A stretch of DNA of 64,000 nt from Adiantum capillus-veneris (Eukaryota; Streptophyta; Polypodiopsida; Polypodiales; Pteridaceae): the NCBI GenBank assembly GCA_014529385.2, contig CM043957.1, positions 85,375,881 to 85,439,880 of the forward strand, read 5' to 3'. This document shows, one piece after another, positions 34,301-45,220 of the stretch. A program made the position numbers and the translations under genes. Each line of letters begins with the position of its first letter. Position 1 is the stretch's first letter. A model generated the notes under the pieces. It saw only the letters and a list, made by a program, of their open reading frames with translations, ran no database searches and was not told the DNA's origin.

Positions 34301-34823
34301 TGTCATAGTCAGAGGAAGAGTCACTAGACGCTATATGCGGGTCCTAAGTGGTATTACCTTGGGTCCCCGTCGAGGGCTCGGAACTGAAGGTAGGTGGACA
34401 TTGAGAACTCACGTAAGTCGAAATGCTCGCTAGTTGCTTCGTCTCTAGCACACGACCAGAGAACATATGCATGTGCCTTGGGCACCCTACAAGCGTCGGC
34501 GAATAACCTTGAAGGCTAACCGCTTACTTTTTTAGGCGTCCGTTTTCACTCGTTTTTTGATGTTTTTTAATGATCCATTTTTGGATTAGAGCGTGTGATA
34601 GCTCAAAATGAGCGTATCTCTCAGTGGGTCGTGGTGTGCTTTACAGGCTACAGCACAGTGCTCGGTTACCCGAAGCTCCGTTGGTCCTCAAAAAGGTCAA
34701 TTTTTACTTACGCGTAAGGATAAAATAAGTAATTTTAAAGTGGGACTGAGGCCTGAGCCTGAGCGTGGGTTTGGGCTTGGGCTTGGGCCTGGGAATGGGA
34801 AATATTCCTGATCCCGATCCTAC
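34301..34823. other. no gene recognised
   Basis: Non-coding, moderately GC-rich near 34,740-34,800 where GGGCTTGGGCCT-type words repeat. No element boundary identified. Confidence 0.4.
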
Positions 34824-34985
34824 TTTTTTTTTTTTTGATAAGGTCGTCGTAGCCGCACTGTGCTCGCGAGCACACACACACCTAATCTACCTACTTACAA
34901 CTAACAAAGCTATTGTTACACACTAACACAATACTACAGCAACTCATTAGCTAACAAATCTACTTACTGTACCTTACATAACTAA
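34824..34985 (-). repeat. possible A-tailed retroposon end
   Basis: The minus strand ends GGCTACGACGACCTTATC followed by a run of 13 A (34824-34836 in plus as T). An A-tail after a conserved-looking 3' block suggests the end of a LINE or SINE inserted next to, or into, the LTR of element C. The upstream limit and target duplication were not found. Confidence 0.35.
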
Positions 34986-35405
34986 CATTATAGCTCTCCT
35001 ACCTTAGTCTTGGGTCTGAGACCGTGAGGGAATTGATGTTGTGTTTTACAAATGTTAGCTTGGTGCTTGAAGCTCCCATCTTCATTGCACCAGCAAGTTA
35101 TTGAAGGAACACAAAGTATTGTATTGTAAAATTATCTCCCTTGATGGGGGAAACCTATAATACAAAGCCTTTTAGAGGGGGGACCGGCTCCATGTAAATC
35201 CGGTCCTCAACTATTGTCAATAGTTGAATTTCTCTCTCTTTTGAAGTATTTTTCATGACTATCTAAATATTTGTCATGATTTATGTTGCTCTCTCTTGAT
35301 CCAACCACTCTTGCTATGCTCATTAGGAATCTATTCTAATGAAAGGCTCACTATGTTTATGTTGTTTTCCGCTACACACAAGTTACTAGACCATTAAATG
35401 TTACA
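34986..35405 (+). repeat. 5' LTR of element C, truncated
   Basis: Reverse-complement match to 17479-17900, including GGTCTGAGACCGTGAG, TAGAGGGGGGACCGG-like and CACACAAGTTACTAGACC segments. It ends TTAAATGTTACA at 35405. The 5' portion is missing above 34,986. It shows that elements A and C belong to one family in opposite orientations. Confidence 0.65.
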
Positions 35406-35406
35406 T

Positions 35407-35420
35407 TGGTATCAAAGCAC
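35407..35420 (+). other. initiator tRNA-Met primer-binding site
   Basis: TGGTATCAAAGCAC, one base after the LTR end. One difference from the standard TGGTATCAGAGC. Confidence 0.75.
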
Positions 35421-35816
35421 AAGGTTTCTCTTCTCTTGCTCAAGAAGGGAGTCCTCAAGCTAACTATAAATGGTTGTTATTATTAATTGCAATTGAGTAA
35501 GTAGAATAGGGATTTTTCAGCCTTGCAGTGCGCCTGCTTCGTGCAGATAACGGGGCATCACCGTCGAGAACTATGGTCTTAATAGTGGAGTCCTACGCGG
35601 CTTGCCTATGGCTCAATAGTGGAGCTATTAGAAGCTTGACAGGAGCCGGTACTGTTTTGGTGTTGAAAGACCCTTTCTTCTATTCCTTGAAATTAATGGT
35701 ATTTGAGCCACGAGTATAGGAGCTTGAGTGCTTTTCTAAAGGGGTTAAGAGGAGCAAAAACTAGGGCTTGAAGTACCAAAGTACACCTAAAAATATTACA
35801 CCTAAAAGTTTCTAGA
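35421..35816 (+). other. leader of element C
   Basis: Untranslated leader between the primer site and the gag start. A 63-codon ORF at 35528-35719 shows no family features and is not called. Confidence 0.4.
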
Positions 35817-37440
35817 ATGGCTGACAATAGTAAAGAGAGTCAAATTAATGTTGATAGCTTTGATTTTGCTAATGAGCAAGCTACTAATGATGTCCCTATG
35901 CTTGTTAACTACCTTGTTTCTAGGCTTCAACAAGCCATGGGTAATCCATCCCTCCAAAGTGAAGTGCACCGTAGCTATGATCTCGTGGGATTCTCCAAAC
36001 TCCCCACCATAAAGACAGAGTACCTAGGAAGCCTCCTTGTGAGACTTCCAAAAGAGGCCTCTCTCCGATTTTGGAAGAAGAAGAGAATCTGTACCAAGGG
36101 CTCAAAAATCTACTAATTGACAACGCATCTCCTTCCCAAAGGAGAACTCAAGATCCCCCACCAAAAGAACAAGAAATAAGTGAGTCTCCTGCCACCTCGA
36201 AGGAGATGGCTCCACAAAGACTGTAGACAAAATGCTCTCCATCAGCTCCTAAATGGAGAAGATCATCGCACACTTCTCCACACCATAATTCAAAGAGGGA
36301 TGACAGAAAACAAGAGAAGAAAAAGGCAAGAAAGAGGTCACCCTCTTCTCCATATTCTTCATCCTCTTCCTGTTATGAAGAAAGTGATGGTGTAGACAAG
36401 GAGGAATAAGGCAAGAGAAAGGCGAGAAAGAGGTCACCCTTTTCTCCTTCTTCCTCAAATTCTCCATCTTTTGAAGAAAGTGATGATGCAACTTTTGAGC
36501 CAACAAAAAGAAGAGGCAATAGGAATTCCTATGCCACGTAGAAGAGGTCGTCCAAGCTCAAGAAGTTCAAAGAGGGAGGAAAGAACATCTCTTTACTTAC
36601 CTACGGAGGCACCTTTGGTGCTACAGACAAAGTCTTGGCCTTCATCCAACAATTTGATGCGGCATTTGGAGATGAAGGCTTCACGGAGTCCTCTAAGATA
36701 CACCATGTAGCTATGCATTTTCAAAATTCCACGTGGCAATGGTGGTCTAGCCTACGGGAAAACAGTGAAGCCCCACGAACATGCAAAGCTTTAAGAGCTT
36801 CCATCATGAAGCAATTTTTGGCTACCAATGCCAAAGACAAAGTACTCACCGAATGACGAATCTTGAAGCTCTCTCCCTACAAATCTATTCACAAATATGT
36901 AGACAAGTTTTGGGACTTACATCTCAAAGCCACTGTCTTCAAAAATATGGATTTTGGAGAGCAAAAACAACAATTTTGTGCGAGTCTAACTGAAGATATG
37001 GAGGAGTATGTCAACTCCCAAAGGCCACGCACCATATCTGTGGTTATACACCATACCATGGTGGATTCACAAATCAATTTCCAACAAGGCGCTAAGAGAA
37101 ATCTTAAGCTCACGGAGAACAAGGACCATAACAATGAGCCTAAGGGGAAGGACAATGTCCAAAAAGTCTCCTAAAGGCAATGCCAACAACAACAAAGCTA
37201 ATGCGAAGGGAGTTTATAAAGGCAATATAAACTCTCACCTAAAGAGCTTGAGCGTTATTGTAAAGATAACCGTTGTTTCAAGTGCAGGGAGCAAGGGAAT
37301 GCTTATCATGCTTGCCCCCAAAAGAATACACAAAACGAGCCTCCTAGAGCTACCTTGGTCAAAATCCAAGAAGAAGAAGCTCACCACAAAGGCTCACATT
37401 AACAAAATGACGTAGCGCTACAATCAGACTCAAGAAGAGG
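35817..37440 (+). pseudogene. gypsy gag with CCHC knuckle (element C)
   Basis: Retrotransposon gag core and nucleocapsid. It starts at ATG 35817 (MADNSKES). After frameshifts it has a variable region with Arg/Lys/Ser runs (36,120-36,600) and the gag core with IQQFDAAFGDEGFTESSK, HFQNSTWQWW, IMKQFLATNAKDK (a stop follows KVLTE), DKFWDLHLKATVF and SQINFQQGAKRN. A CCHC knuckle CFKCREQGNAYHAC lies near 37,270-37,320 in a shifted frame. The order and motifs match element B's gag (12.95-16.55 kb, minus). At least three shifts and one stop make it inactive. No protease or RT follows, so the element is truncated after gag. Confidence 0.75.
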
Positions 37441-37840
37441 TTTGAAATATGCAAGAAGCAATAAATCAATATTATGCGAACGTTGCAGAAGTAGAGGAAT
37501 GGGCTACACGTCAATGGCAAGAGCAGAGTAGAGGGAAGCTTCACATATGCAAAATGCATGGGAAGCTATGGAAGAGGCCCATGATTTCAAACAACGTGAA
37601 AGGATGCCCGAGACCAGCATCCCCAGAGGAAGAAGTAGCAGCAACCGAGGAAGAGGGTAGGGGAGCGGTGGCAACAACCGGGGGAGAGGGCAGGGGACCA
37701 GTGCCACCAACCAGGGGAGAGGGCAGGGGACCAGTGGCAGCAATCGAGGGAGAGGATAGGGGATCAGTGGCACAAACCAGGGGAGAGGATAGGGGAGCAG
37801 TAGCAGGGAAAGGGAGCAATAACTTGTCTACATATTGACA
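37441..37840 (+). pseudogene. Arg/Gly-rich gag tail with minisatellite
   Basis: Directly after the zinc knuckle. One frame (37449-37838) is open for 129 codons, but a different frame gives repeated NRGRGxGTSG units, which look like an RG-rich RNA-binding tail. Which frame was used is uncertain. The region is dominated by the 33 bp repeat at 37639-37803. Confidence 0.4.
37639..37803. repeat. minisatellite, 5 x 33 bp
   Basis: Five units, each like AACCAGGGGAGAGGGCAGGG plus GACCAGTGGC and linkers. The length of 33 keeps any frame open, so each unit encodes 11 residues. Confidence 0.9.
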
Positions 37841-38118
37841 AAAACAACACAATTTGTACAGTTTTGAGACAACAAAAAGTGTACATTTTTTAAACATTGC
37901 TTGAGCGGCACAAAATGTCTCTGTCTTAGTCATTTTGAAGAGTACATCATGGTTTGCATGGCATCAAAGCTCATTGCGTGCACAAGGTATGTGACCCAGC
38001 TTGTGGTGGAAGCAATTAAGTGAAGTGTATTTGAGAGTGACTCCTTGCACAATGTTGTTTTCTCCTTGCGTCTTGGAATTTGAAAAGAAGAAAAAGTGAG
38101 ATTCTATGTCCTAATGTA

Positions 38119-39385
38119 TTAAAGACAATCAAAATTCATCCATTTAGTAAGCACCTTTATGTTGTTGAGACTGAATGCATACAATTCCGACAAAAGTGGA
38201 AGTTCTTCACACGTAAGATCTAGCCGGAGTTGTGCAAGAGTTGTGCTTGACATTGTCTCCATAAAAATAAGTAGGCTATCTTGAAAGTAGAGCTCCATTG
38301 ATAAAGGTTTGTTCTCAAGGCTAGACTTTGTATCTTGGTCGAGTACACTAAGAAGATGATATCTAAAATAGTAAAATGACACTATGAAATTTTGAGAGCT
38401 TATAATGAACTTGCAAATTATGGACTTCTTTTGTAAAATACAGATTTTGCCCTGTGACTGTTTCCTATCCCAATTATCATCTAAAAAGTCCAAACAGCTT
38501 TCAGACTTGCAAATGAATGGTAGTTCTTATTTGCTCATCGAAGAAGACATCTACAAACACTTCAACAGGCATAAATAGTGCGAGCCGAACTATTTTTGCG
38601 GCAAATGAATACTTGAGGGACTTTTGTATATCCTGAAACAACTTATTCCTAAAGCTTTCACTAGTTTGTGAAGCTGGCAAAGACCAATCCTTGGTGTCAA
38701 AGGATGGAAGTGACAAAGGAGCTACACGACCCCAACCAAAGGAAGTTCTCGGTTCCAAATATGACATATCACAAAAGAATATTCCATTATCTGCAAGTTC
38801 CTTGTGTTGTCTTCCTCGGTACATTTGCTCACCAATAAATGCATGGAAAGCATCAAAAATCCCAACTATGCTCTCAACTGGTTGCCAATCTGTCCTATTT
38901 GATGGATAAATATCTGAAACATACCAAAGATGATAACCACCACTTAACCTTTGAATATAATCATGCACTAAGTGAGATGCTCAAAATAGCTTACAGTTGG
39001 GTTGATGCCGTGGAGAACTTGGAGGAGATGTTTGCCTTAAGTCTGCATGTTGGAAAGCATGTTGTATGAGGACCTCTTTCACTCGCTTGCTTTGTGCACA
39101 CACTTTAAACTCTTTAGCTTGTCCCTTGAAAGCCTCCACGAAATCATTGTGTTGCCTCCTCTTCCTCCTCCTAGTTTGCAGTAGAACCCATTTTTCAATA
39201 GTTATTCGAGATGGTATCCATGCTTGATCATCTGTAGTATAACTGATAAAAATGCTAACATAGTCAATGGTAGTGCTAGGCCTTCGAGAAGTAGTCATGG
39301 TGTGCACTAGAATACACAGAAAGGTTAGCACAAATATGAAAAAGGGAAGAATTTTTGAGAGGAAAGTAGAGCTACTCAAAGTCAT
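38119..39385 (-). pseudogene. unrecognised host-gene-like reading frame
   Basis: The minus strand shows long protein-like frames that share a line. 38981-39385 (134 codons) ends at TGA and 38501-38968 (155 codons) continues in the same frame four codons later, so one stop separates them. Text such as GGYHLWYVSDIYPSNRTDWQ, FDAFHAFIGEQM and VEVFVDVFFDEQIRTT does not look like a retroelement. A third piece (38119-38493) follows in another frame, and a TTTTAG acceptor-like site near 38,370 suggests an intron before YHLLSVLDQD. A hydrophobic N-terminal run (PFFIFVLTFLCILV) precedes an alternative Met. I do not recognise the family. It could be a decayed host gene, a captured fragment, or a gene of another element. 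Confidence 0.4.
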
Positions 39386-39540
39386 ATTTGGACGGGAAAA
39401 TAGATACTAGATAGAGTCTTCAATGAAAGTTCTGAAATTTGTCGATACAGAGTTAGTACAACTTATGGAATTTATGCCTTGAAAGCGTAAAAAATTGTGC
39501 AATTTGATGAACAAAAATAATATTTTCTCCCTTTTTTCTA

Positions 39541-40283
39541 AAAGATCTTGGCTCCAAAATGTCAATTCTCAACGTAGAGTTAGCCTCTTCCTCATTGGTC
39601 GAGCGCCACTCTCTCTCTAGAACTGAAAAGCCCAAAAGTGAGTCCAAGTTTCTCCTAATGGATATCTACAATGGCCTAGTCATTAGAGGTATCACCACTT
39701 GGGAAGCAGTCACCACCAATGCGATCCAATTGGAGGATAATTTAATGATTCAAGGAGAAAGAGTGTTTGTTGAGCCTAAATCTATTAGCTCGCAAGCATC
39801 GGGGTATCAACCAATGACCCTAAAGCCTATTACTAAGGAGCCAAAGATATCTGAGATGAATTTAACAGATCTCACCAAGGCCATTCAAGAGAGTATTAGA
39901 GACAATCATGCTCCACAAACAATCATATGTATCCAAGAAGGGAGCAACAATGGTGCTCAGTATGTATGGTCCGCATAGTACCAATGAATGTCCTACTTTT
40001 AGAGTGAAATTTAATGGGAATTGCAATGCATGTGGGAGGTATGGTCATCAAGCTAGGATTGCATAGTATTTAAGTGTGTGATGGCCAATAGACCAACCTT
40101 AGCATGGACAGACACACCTTGAGTAACTGCATTGATGCCGGCTCCACCTCTTGAACAAACGTCACAGCGCATGGTCCCTAGGGCCCAAAATGTTGTTCAA
40201 ACAACACCCTTACCACCTCCAGTGCTAGGACCGCAACCACCACATCCGAGAATCACTTCTATGAATCAAGTGGCTACGGGATA
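39541..40283 (+). pseudogene. gag-like fragment with CCHC knuckle
   Basis: The ORF 39559-39978 reads through FLLMDIYNGLVIRGITTWEA and MNLTDLTKAIQES and stops near 39,976. A few codons later, another frame gives CPTFRVKFNGNCNACGRYGHQAR, completed to a CCHC knuckle (CNACGRYGHQARDC-like) only by a one-base shift near 40,056. A Pro-rich tail (PLPPPVLGPQPPHP) follows to TAG at 40281-40283. This order resembles a nucleocapsid region of a retroelement, but the family was not identified. Confidence 0.45.
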
Positions 40284-40760
40284 GAGAGAGGGTAGAGATA
40301 TAGATTAGGTCGAGAATAGATAGATAATCTTAGGATTTAGAAAGAGATTAAAGTATAGAGAGGTGTACATAGAGTAGATAACACTCTTTTAGATAAAATG
40401 GGAAAATTCCACATCTTTGGGACTGATTTCAATGCTTATGGATTCCTATTTCCCATTTGATTTGGGAAAATTTCAATTATTTTGGGACTTGTCTTGAGGA
40501 CTTGTGTTACATTAGACAAAGAGATAGATTCTCAAGAAAATGGTGGTGTTGAGAAACACCTTTTTTTTTCATGTTGGTGTTAATTGATACTTTATAAAAC
40601 ATACATAGACACGGATAGCAAGAAAAACAATATATGAAAATGAAATGCTAGTCAATTTCTCCTATTAAGCTAGCTTGTGCTTTCTCCACAACATTGGATG
40701 GGATTTTAATTGCTTCTGCAAGTCTTCCACCCCTTAGAGTCCATGACCACACAATTGAAT
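40284..40760. other. no gene recognised
   Basis: AT-rich non-coding DNA between the gag-like fragment and a tandem repeat. Confidence 0.45.
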
Positions 40761-40980
40761 CAACACACTCCCAATGCTTTGGGTCAGCAAGATTGCAGCA
40801 CCAATTCTTTTTCCAACAATCCTCATATTGTTCTTGGATTGTGGGATTTTTTTTCCGATGTTTTGGGATTCAACACACTCCCAACGCTTTGGGTCAGCAA
40901 GATTGCAGCACCAATTCTTTTTCCAACAATCCTCATATTGTTCTTGGATTGTGGGATTTTTTTTTGAGAATCTTCTGAAG
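40761..40980. repeat. tandem repeat, 2 x 110 bp
   Basis: A unit beginning CAACACACTCCCAA at 40761 recurs at 40871 with one base change in the first 20 and near identity over the rest. The ORFs across it are by-products. Confidence 0.9.
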
Positions 40981-41521
40981 TGTTTATCATTTTAAATTAC
41001 CACTCCACAATTTTAATGTCAAAAGAATCCAAGGGATTTGCATCATATGCTATTAAACCCCTATGACCTTGAGTCTATAAGACAAACAAGGTGCTTTTTC
41101 TAAAATGTACCACAAAAGTTGTCATGTAACATATTGGGTGCCATGTGTAGAATGTGCTCATTGTTTTATAATCACAATTTGATTATTGACTGTATGATCA
41201 TACATGTTAAAATGATATTATATTTTTTGAAGGATTCCACATCTGAAGAAAAAGAGTTTAAACATAACATGATCTTTGTTGTACTCATCATGCATCATAA
41301 ATATCATCCACCAAAACTTTTGGTGTTGTATATATTTTCAATCTTTTTATTTAATGAGAACATGCATGTTATAGCTTGAAAAGTAACAAAGATTTGAATT
41401 TGTGAGGTGCATCTTATTATGAGGGTACTTTTCTTATTTAAATAGCATTGTCAGTTAATGGTTTAATATTTATGGCATATTGCTATGGTTTCTTTCTTAG
41501 TAATGTTTTTTTTGGGAGTGA
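40981..41521. other. no gene; break point of pol copy 3
   Basis: Non-coding, AT-rich. It adjoins the truncated third pol copy at about 41,522. No 3' LTR of the tRNA-Trp element is seen here, so the element's 3' end is missing or rearranged. Confidence 0.45.
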
Positions 41522-42692
41522 TAACATATCTGCAAACAACAGGATTATATCTACCTGCAATATGAAAAAATTCAGGGTTAAGAGACTTAATATAGGCTAT
41601 CCATCGTAGCATGGCAATATCCGGAGTAGAGCAGTTTGCAATCATCCCTATCAGTGACAAGCAATATGTATCTACCACAACAGAAGCTCCAATAAAGTAT
41701 TCTTTATCTGTCCTTAGAGCAGTAGCAATGCCCCAAAGTTCCCTCTTAACCTGTGGATATCCTCGTTGACGAGCATTGAGCACCTTGGCTCCAAATCTTA
41801 CTACATACATGTGTCCTTTAGCATCATATTGACCTATAGCCCATCCAATACCTGTCGGGTTAGTGTCAACTGTTAAAATAACTGGCCTGTCACATTTATA
41901 ATCAACTTTCCTCAAGGTCGGAGCCTCAAGAAGCATCTTCTTTAGTTTCTTGACAGCTTGTGTGTGGAGTTCTTCCCAAACAAACCTTTTACCTTTTTGT
42001 AGCAATTGATACAACACCTCTGCAACATGAGCAAAGTGTGGCAGCCAAATACAATAGAACACACACCCACCCAAGAATCGACGAACCTCAGTAACCGAAG
42101 AACATGTTTCCTTCATCTTTTGGATAGCTTCGACTTTTGTTGGACTTGGCCTTCTTCCTTCAGAACTGCACATATGTCCAACAATTAAGACCTCCTTAGC
42201 ACAAAAAGTTGATTTTTGACCTGAAAGTGTTAAGTTAAGTTCTTCAAGCCTCGATAATATAGCATCACAATCAGCAATATGTTGAGCAACGAACTGTCGT
42301 CACCCCCTCTGGTCTTTTGCTTCATCTTTTGAGCCTTCTTCACAACCCTTAATTGGTAGATCATCAATGAAAGGCATAGTAACATGTGGGATAAAGTCCC
42401 TTAATACCTTATTCATGCCGTTCATCATATGAGCTACTGAATTAGTAGCACCCTGTTGGCAGAGTGCACATCCTTACCAAACCAAGAGGAGTACGTATTG
42501 TAGTAAGATCCCTGCTCTCCAAAGCTAACTGGAATTGATCATATACTGAATAAAGATCTCCCATGGAGTAAATAGATCTACCTGCAAAGGCCTCAGCAAA
42601 TTCTTCCACAATTGGGCCAATACCCACATTGCGGATTGTTACCTTGTTAACAGGCTGCATATTCTGTATAAACCTTAAAGTACCATTTTCCT
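41522..42692 (-). pseudogene. pol copy 3: RT and RNase H, truncated
   Basis: Partial third copy. It begins at the same joint as copy 2 (plus-strand text ACCATTTTCCTGCAATAGG at 42682-42700) and contains the RT palm (YDQFQLALESRDL) and RNase H (TVDTNPTGIGWAI, HIAGRYNPV). It breaks in the RNase H C-terminus at about 41,522, where TGTTATCA is followed by foreign sequence instead of AGAGCC. It carries the same +1 frameshift after LPTG as the other copies. It has a CAG where copy 1 has a TAG in RFI-x-xMQPVNK, so the copies are not identical. Confidence 0.8.
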
Positions 42693-45220
42693 GCAATAGG
42701 CACATTACGCATAGTACCATCTAGTTCACATAATTGATATGTCGCATTATCAAAAACATGTTGCAACCACATATGGTCCAAACAACCATTTCACCATTTT
42801 CCGCATAGTAGAGTATTGGTTCTCCAAGCTACTGTCATAGACAAGTACCCAGTCACCATCTTTGATAGCATGTGGTCGTAGTCTATTCTTTCCATCAAAT
42901 GTTGCCTTATTCTTTAATCTTGCCTCCTTAAGCTTCTCTTTAGCATGTTCGATATCCTCTTGACACCTCTCAAGCTGACGAATACATAGAGCAAGCAAGT
43001 CTTCAGTAGACATACCTTCTTTCCATGGCATTATGGTCCAAGTCGTAACTGCTTCCTCTGTAGGCATAATGGGTTTCTGCCCATGCATCAATTCAAACGG
43101 CATAAATACTGTAACTGAACTGTGTGTAGTGCGACAACCCATAAAGCAAATGGCAAAAGTTTAGGCCAATCACCAATATGTCCTTCACATGCCTTCGCTA
43201 AAGCTTTAATAATAGGCGGATGTCCTCTTTCACTCTTCCCGTTACCTTCTGGATTGTATGCTGTAGTAAGAGCGAGTTTAATGCCCATACGAACAAAAAA
43301 CTCTCGAGCTTCATCTGCATCCAACTCTCCTCTATCTGCAGTATATCTGCCAACACATCCATACCTCGAGATAACATCTTCAAGCAAGAACTTGCATAAT
43401 GAACTCGTAGCTTTCGTACGCAAAGCTCTGCCTTCAACCTGATTAGTAAGATCTTCCCTGTCAAGAACAATATATCTCATCTGCCACACTCCTACTGGTA
43501 TTGTAATAAGGTCCACCACCCACTTGTAATGCATAGCCAGTGGATAGGTGGGATGCAATCCATCTCTATGTCGCACATTAGAGTATTGTTGACATATTAA
43601 GCATGATTCCACAAACTGAACCACATCTTTGTACATTCATTTCCACCAATACCGGTCTTTAATCTTAACAAAGTTTGCCCAGACTCCTCTATGTCCATCC
43701 CATATACTTTCATGAAACTCTTTAATCACCAGCTGTTGGGTTGCTTTGTTGCAAATAATTCATTGTTGTACCCCTCCTGGGCGCTTCGGTTGCTTCCATA
43801 AATGTCCATCTCTCAGGAAATAGCCATAGGCCTTTTTCAAGATCTTCTTGAATTCTTGATCACTCCATCCTTCTTGTCTAGTGAGAGTACTTAGGTAGCG
43901 GCCAATCATAAGCCACTCTCCATCATAAAATTCTTCAAAAAATACTTCAAAAACATGAGCAATATTTCCACAGTTGGCATGTAGATAAGAAGGCGTGTAG
44001 AACTTCAAGCCAACATCATCACTCGTGGTCAGCATCTCTTCTTCATCTTCAAACCTGGCTCTTGATAACATATTTGTAAACAACAGGATTATATCTACCT
44101 GCAATATGAAAAAATTCAGGGTTAAGAGACTTAATATAGGCTATCCATCGTAGCATGGCAATATCCGGAGTAGAGCAGTTTGCAATCATCCCTATCAGTG
44201 ACAAGCAATCTGTATCTACCACAACAGAAGCTCCAATAAAGTATTCTTTATCTGTCCTTAGAGCAGTAGCAATGCCCCAAAGTTCCCTCTTAACTTGTGG
44301 ATATCCTCGTTGACGAGCATTGAGCACCTTGGCTCCAAATCTCACTACATACATGTGTCCTTTAGCATCATATTGACCTATAGCCCATCCAATACCTGTC
44401 GGGTTAGTGTCAACTGTTAAAATAACTGGCCTGTCACATTTATAATCAACTTTCCTCAAGGTCGGAGCCTCAAGAAGCATCTTCTTTAGTTTCTTGACAG
44501 CTTGGGTGTGGAGTTCTTCCCAAACAAACCTTTTACCTTTTTGTAGCAATTGATACAACACCTCTGCAACATGAGCAAAGTGTGGCAACCAAATACAATA
44601 GAACACACACGCACCCAAGAATCGACAAACCTCAGTAACCGAAGAACATGTTTCCTTCATCTTTTGGATAGCTTCGACTTTTGCTGGACTTGGCCTTCTT
44701 CCTTCAGAACTGCACATATGTCCCACAATTAAGACCTCCTTAGCACAAAAAGTTGATTTTTGACCTGAAAGTGTTAAGTTAACTTCTTCAAGCCTCGATA
44801 ATATAGCATCACAATCAGTAATATTTTGAGCAACAAACTGTCGGTACCCCCTCTCGTCTTTTGCTTCATCTTTTGAGCCTTCTGCACAGCACTTAATTGG
44901 TAGATCATCAATAAAAGGCATAGTAACATGTGGGATAAAGTTCCTTAATACCTTATTTATGCCGTTCATCATATGAGGTACTGAATTAGTAGCACCCTGT
45001 TGGCAAAGTGCACATCCTTACCAAACCAAGAGGAGTATGTATTGTAGTAAGATCCCTGCTCTCCAAAGCTAACTGGAATTGATCATATACTGAATAAAGA
45101 TCACCCATGGAGTAAATAGATCTACCTGCAAAGGCCTCAGCAAATTCATCCACAATTGGGCCAGTACCCACATTGCGGATTGTTACATATCCTCTATAAA
45201 CCTTAAAGTACCATTTTCTT
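42693..45220 (-). pseudogene. pol copy 2: RT, RNase H, integrase
   Basis: Second copy of a 2.53 kb unit. RT starts at the joint near 45,220 and carries a 21 bp deletion that removes MQPVNKV. The RT and RNase H frame (44049-44972) has MPFIDDLPIKC and TVDTNPTGIGW. The integrase N-terminal piece (43760-44104) is followed by 43088-43636 with WVVDLITIPVGVW, TADRGELDADE and NGKSERGHPP. The C-terminus (42750-43142) ends MVKWLFGPYVVATCF. Lesions include the +1 shift after LPTG, a shift after AGRYNPV and a TGA before MYKDVV, all shared with copy 1. Confidence 0.85.

Noticed and set aside
40694-40995. Three overlapping plus-strand ORFs at 40.7-41.0 kb
   Set aside because: Products of a 110 bp tandem duplication; the three frames repeat each other's text.
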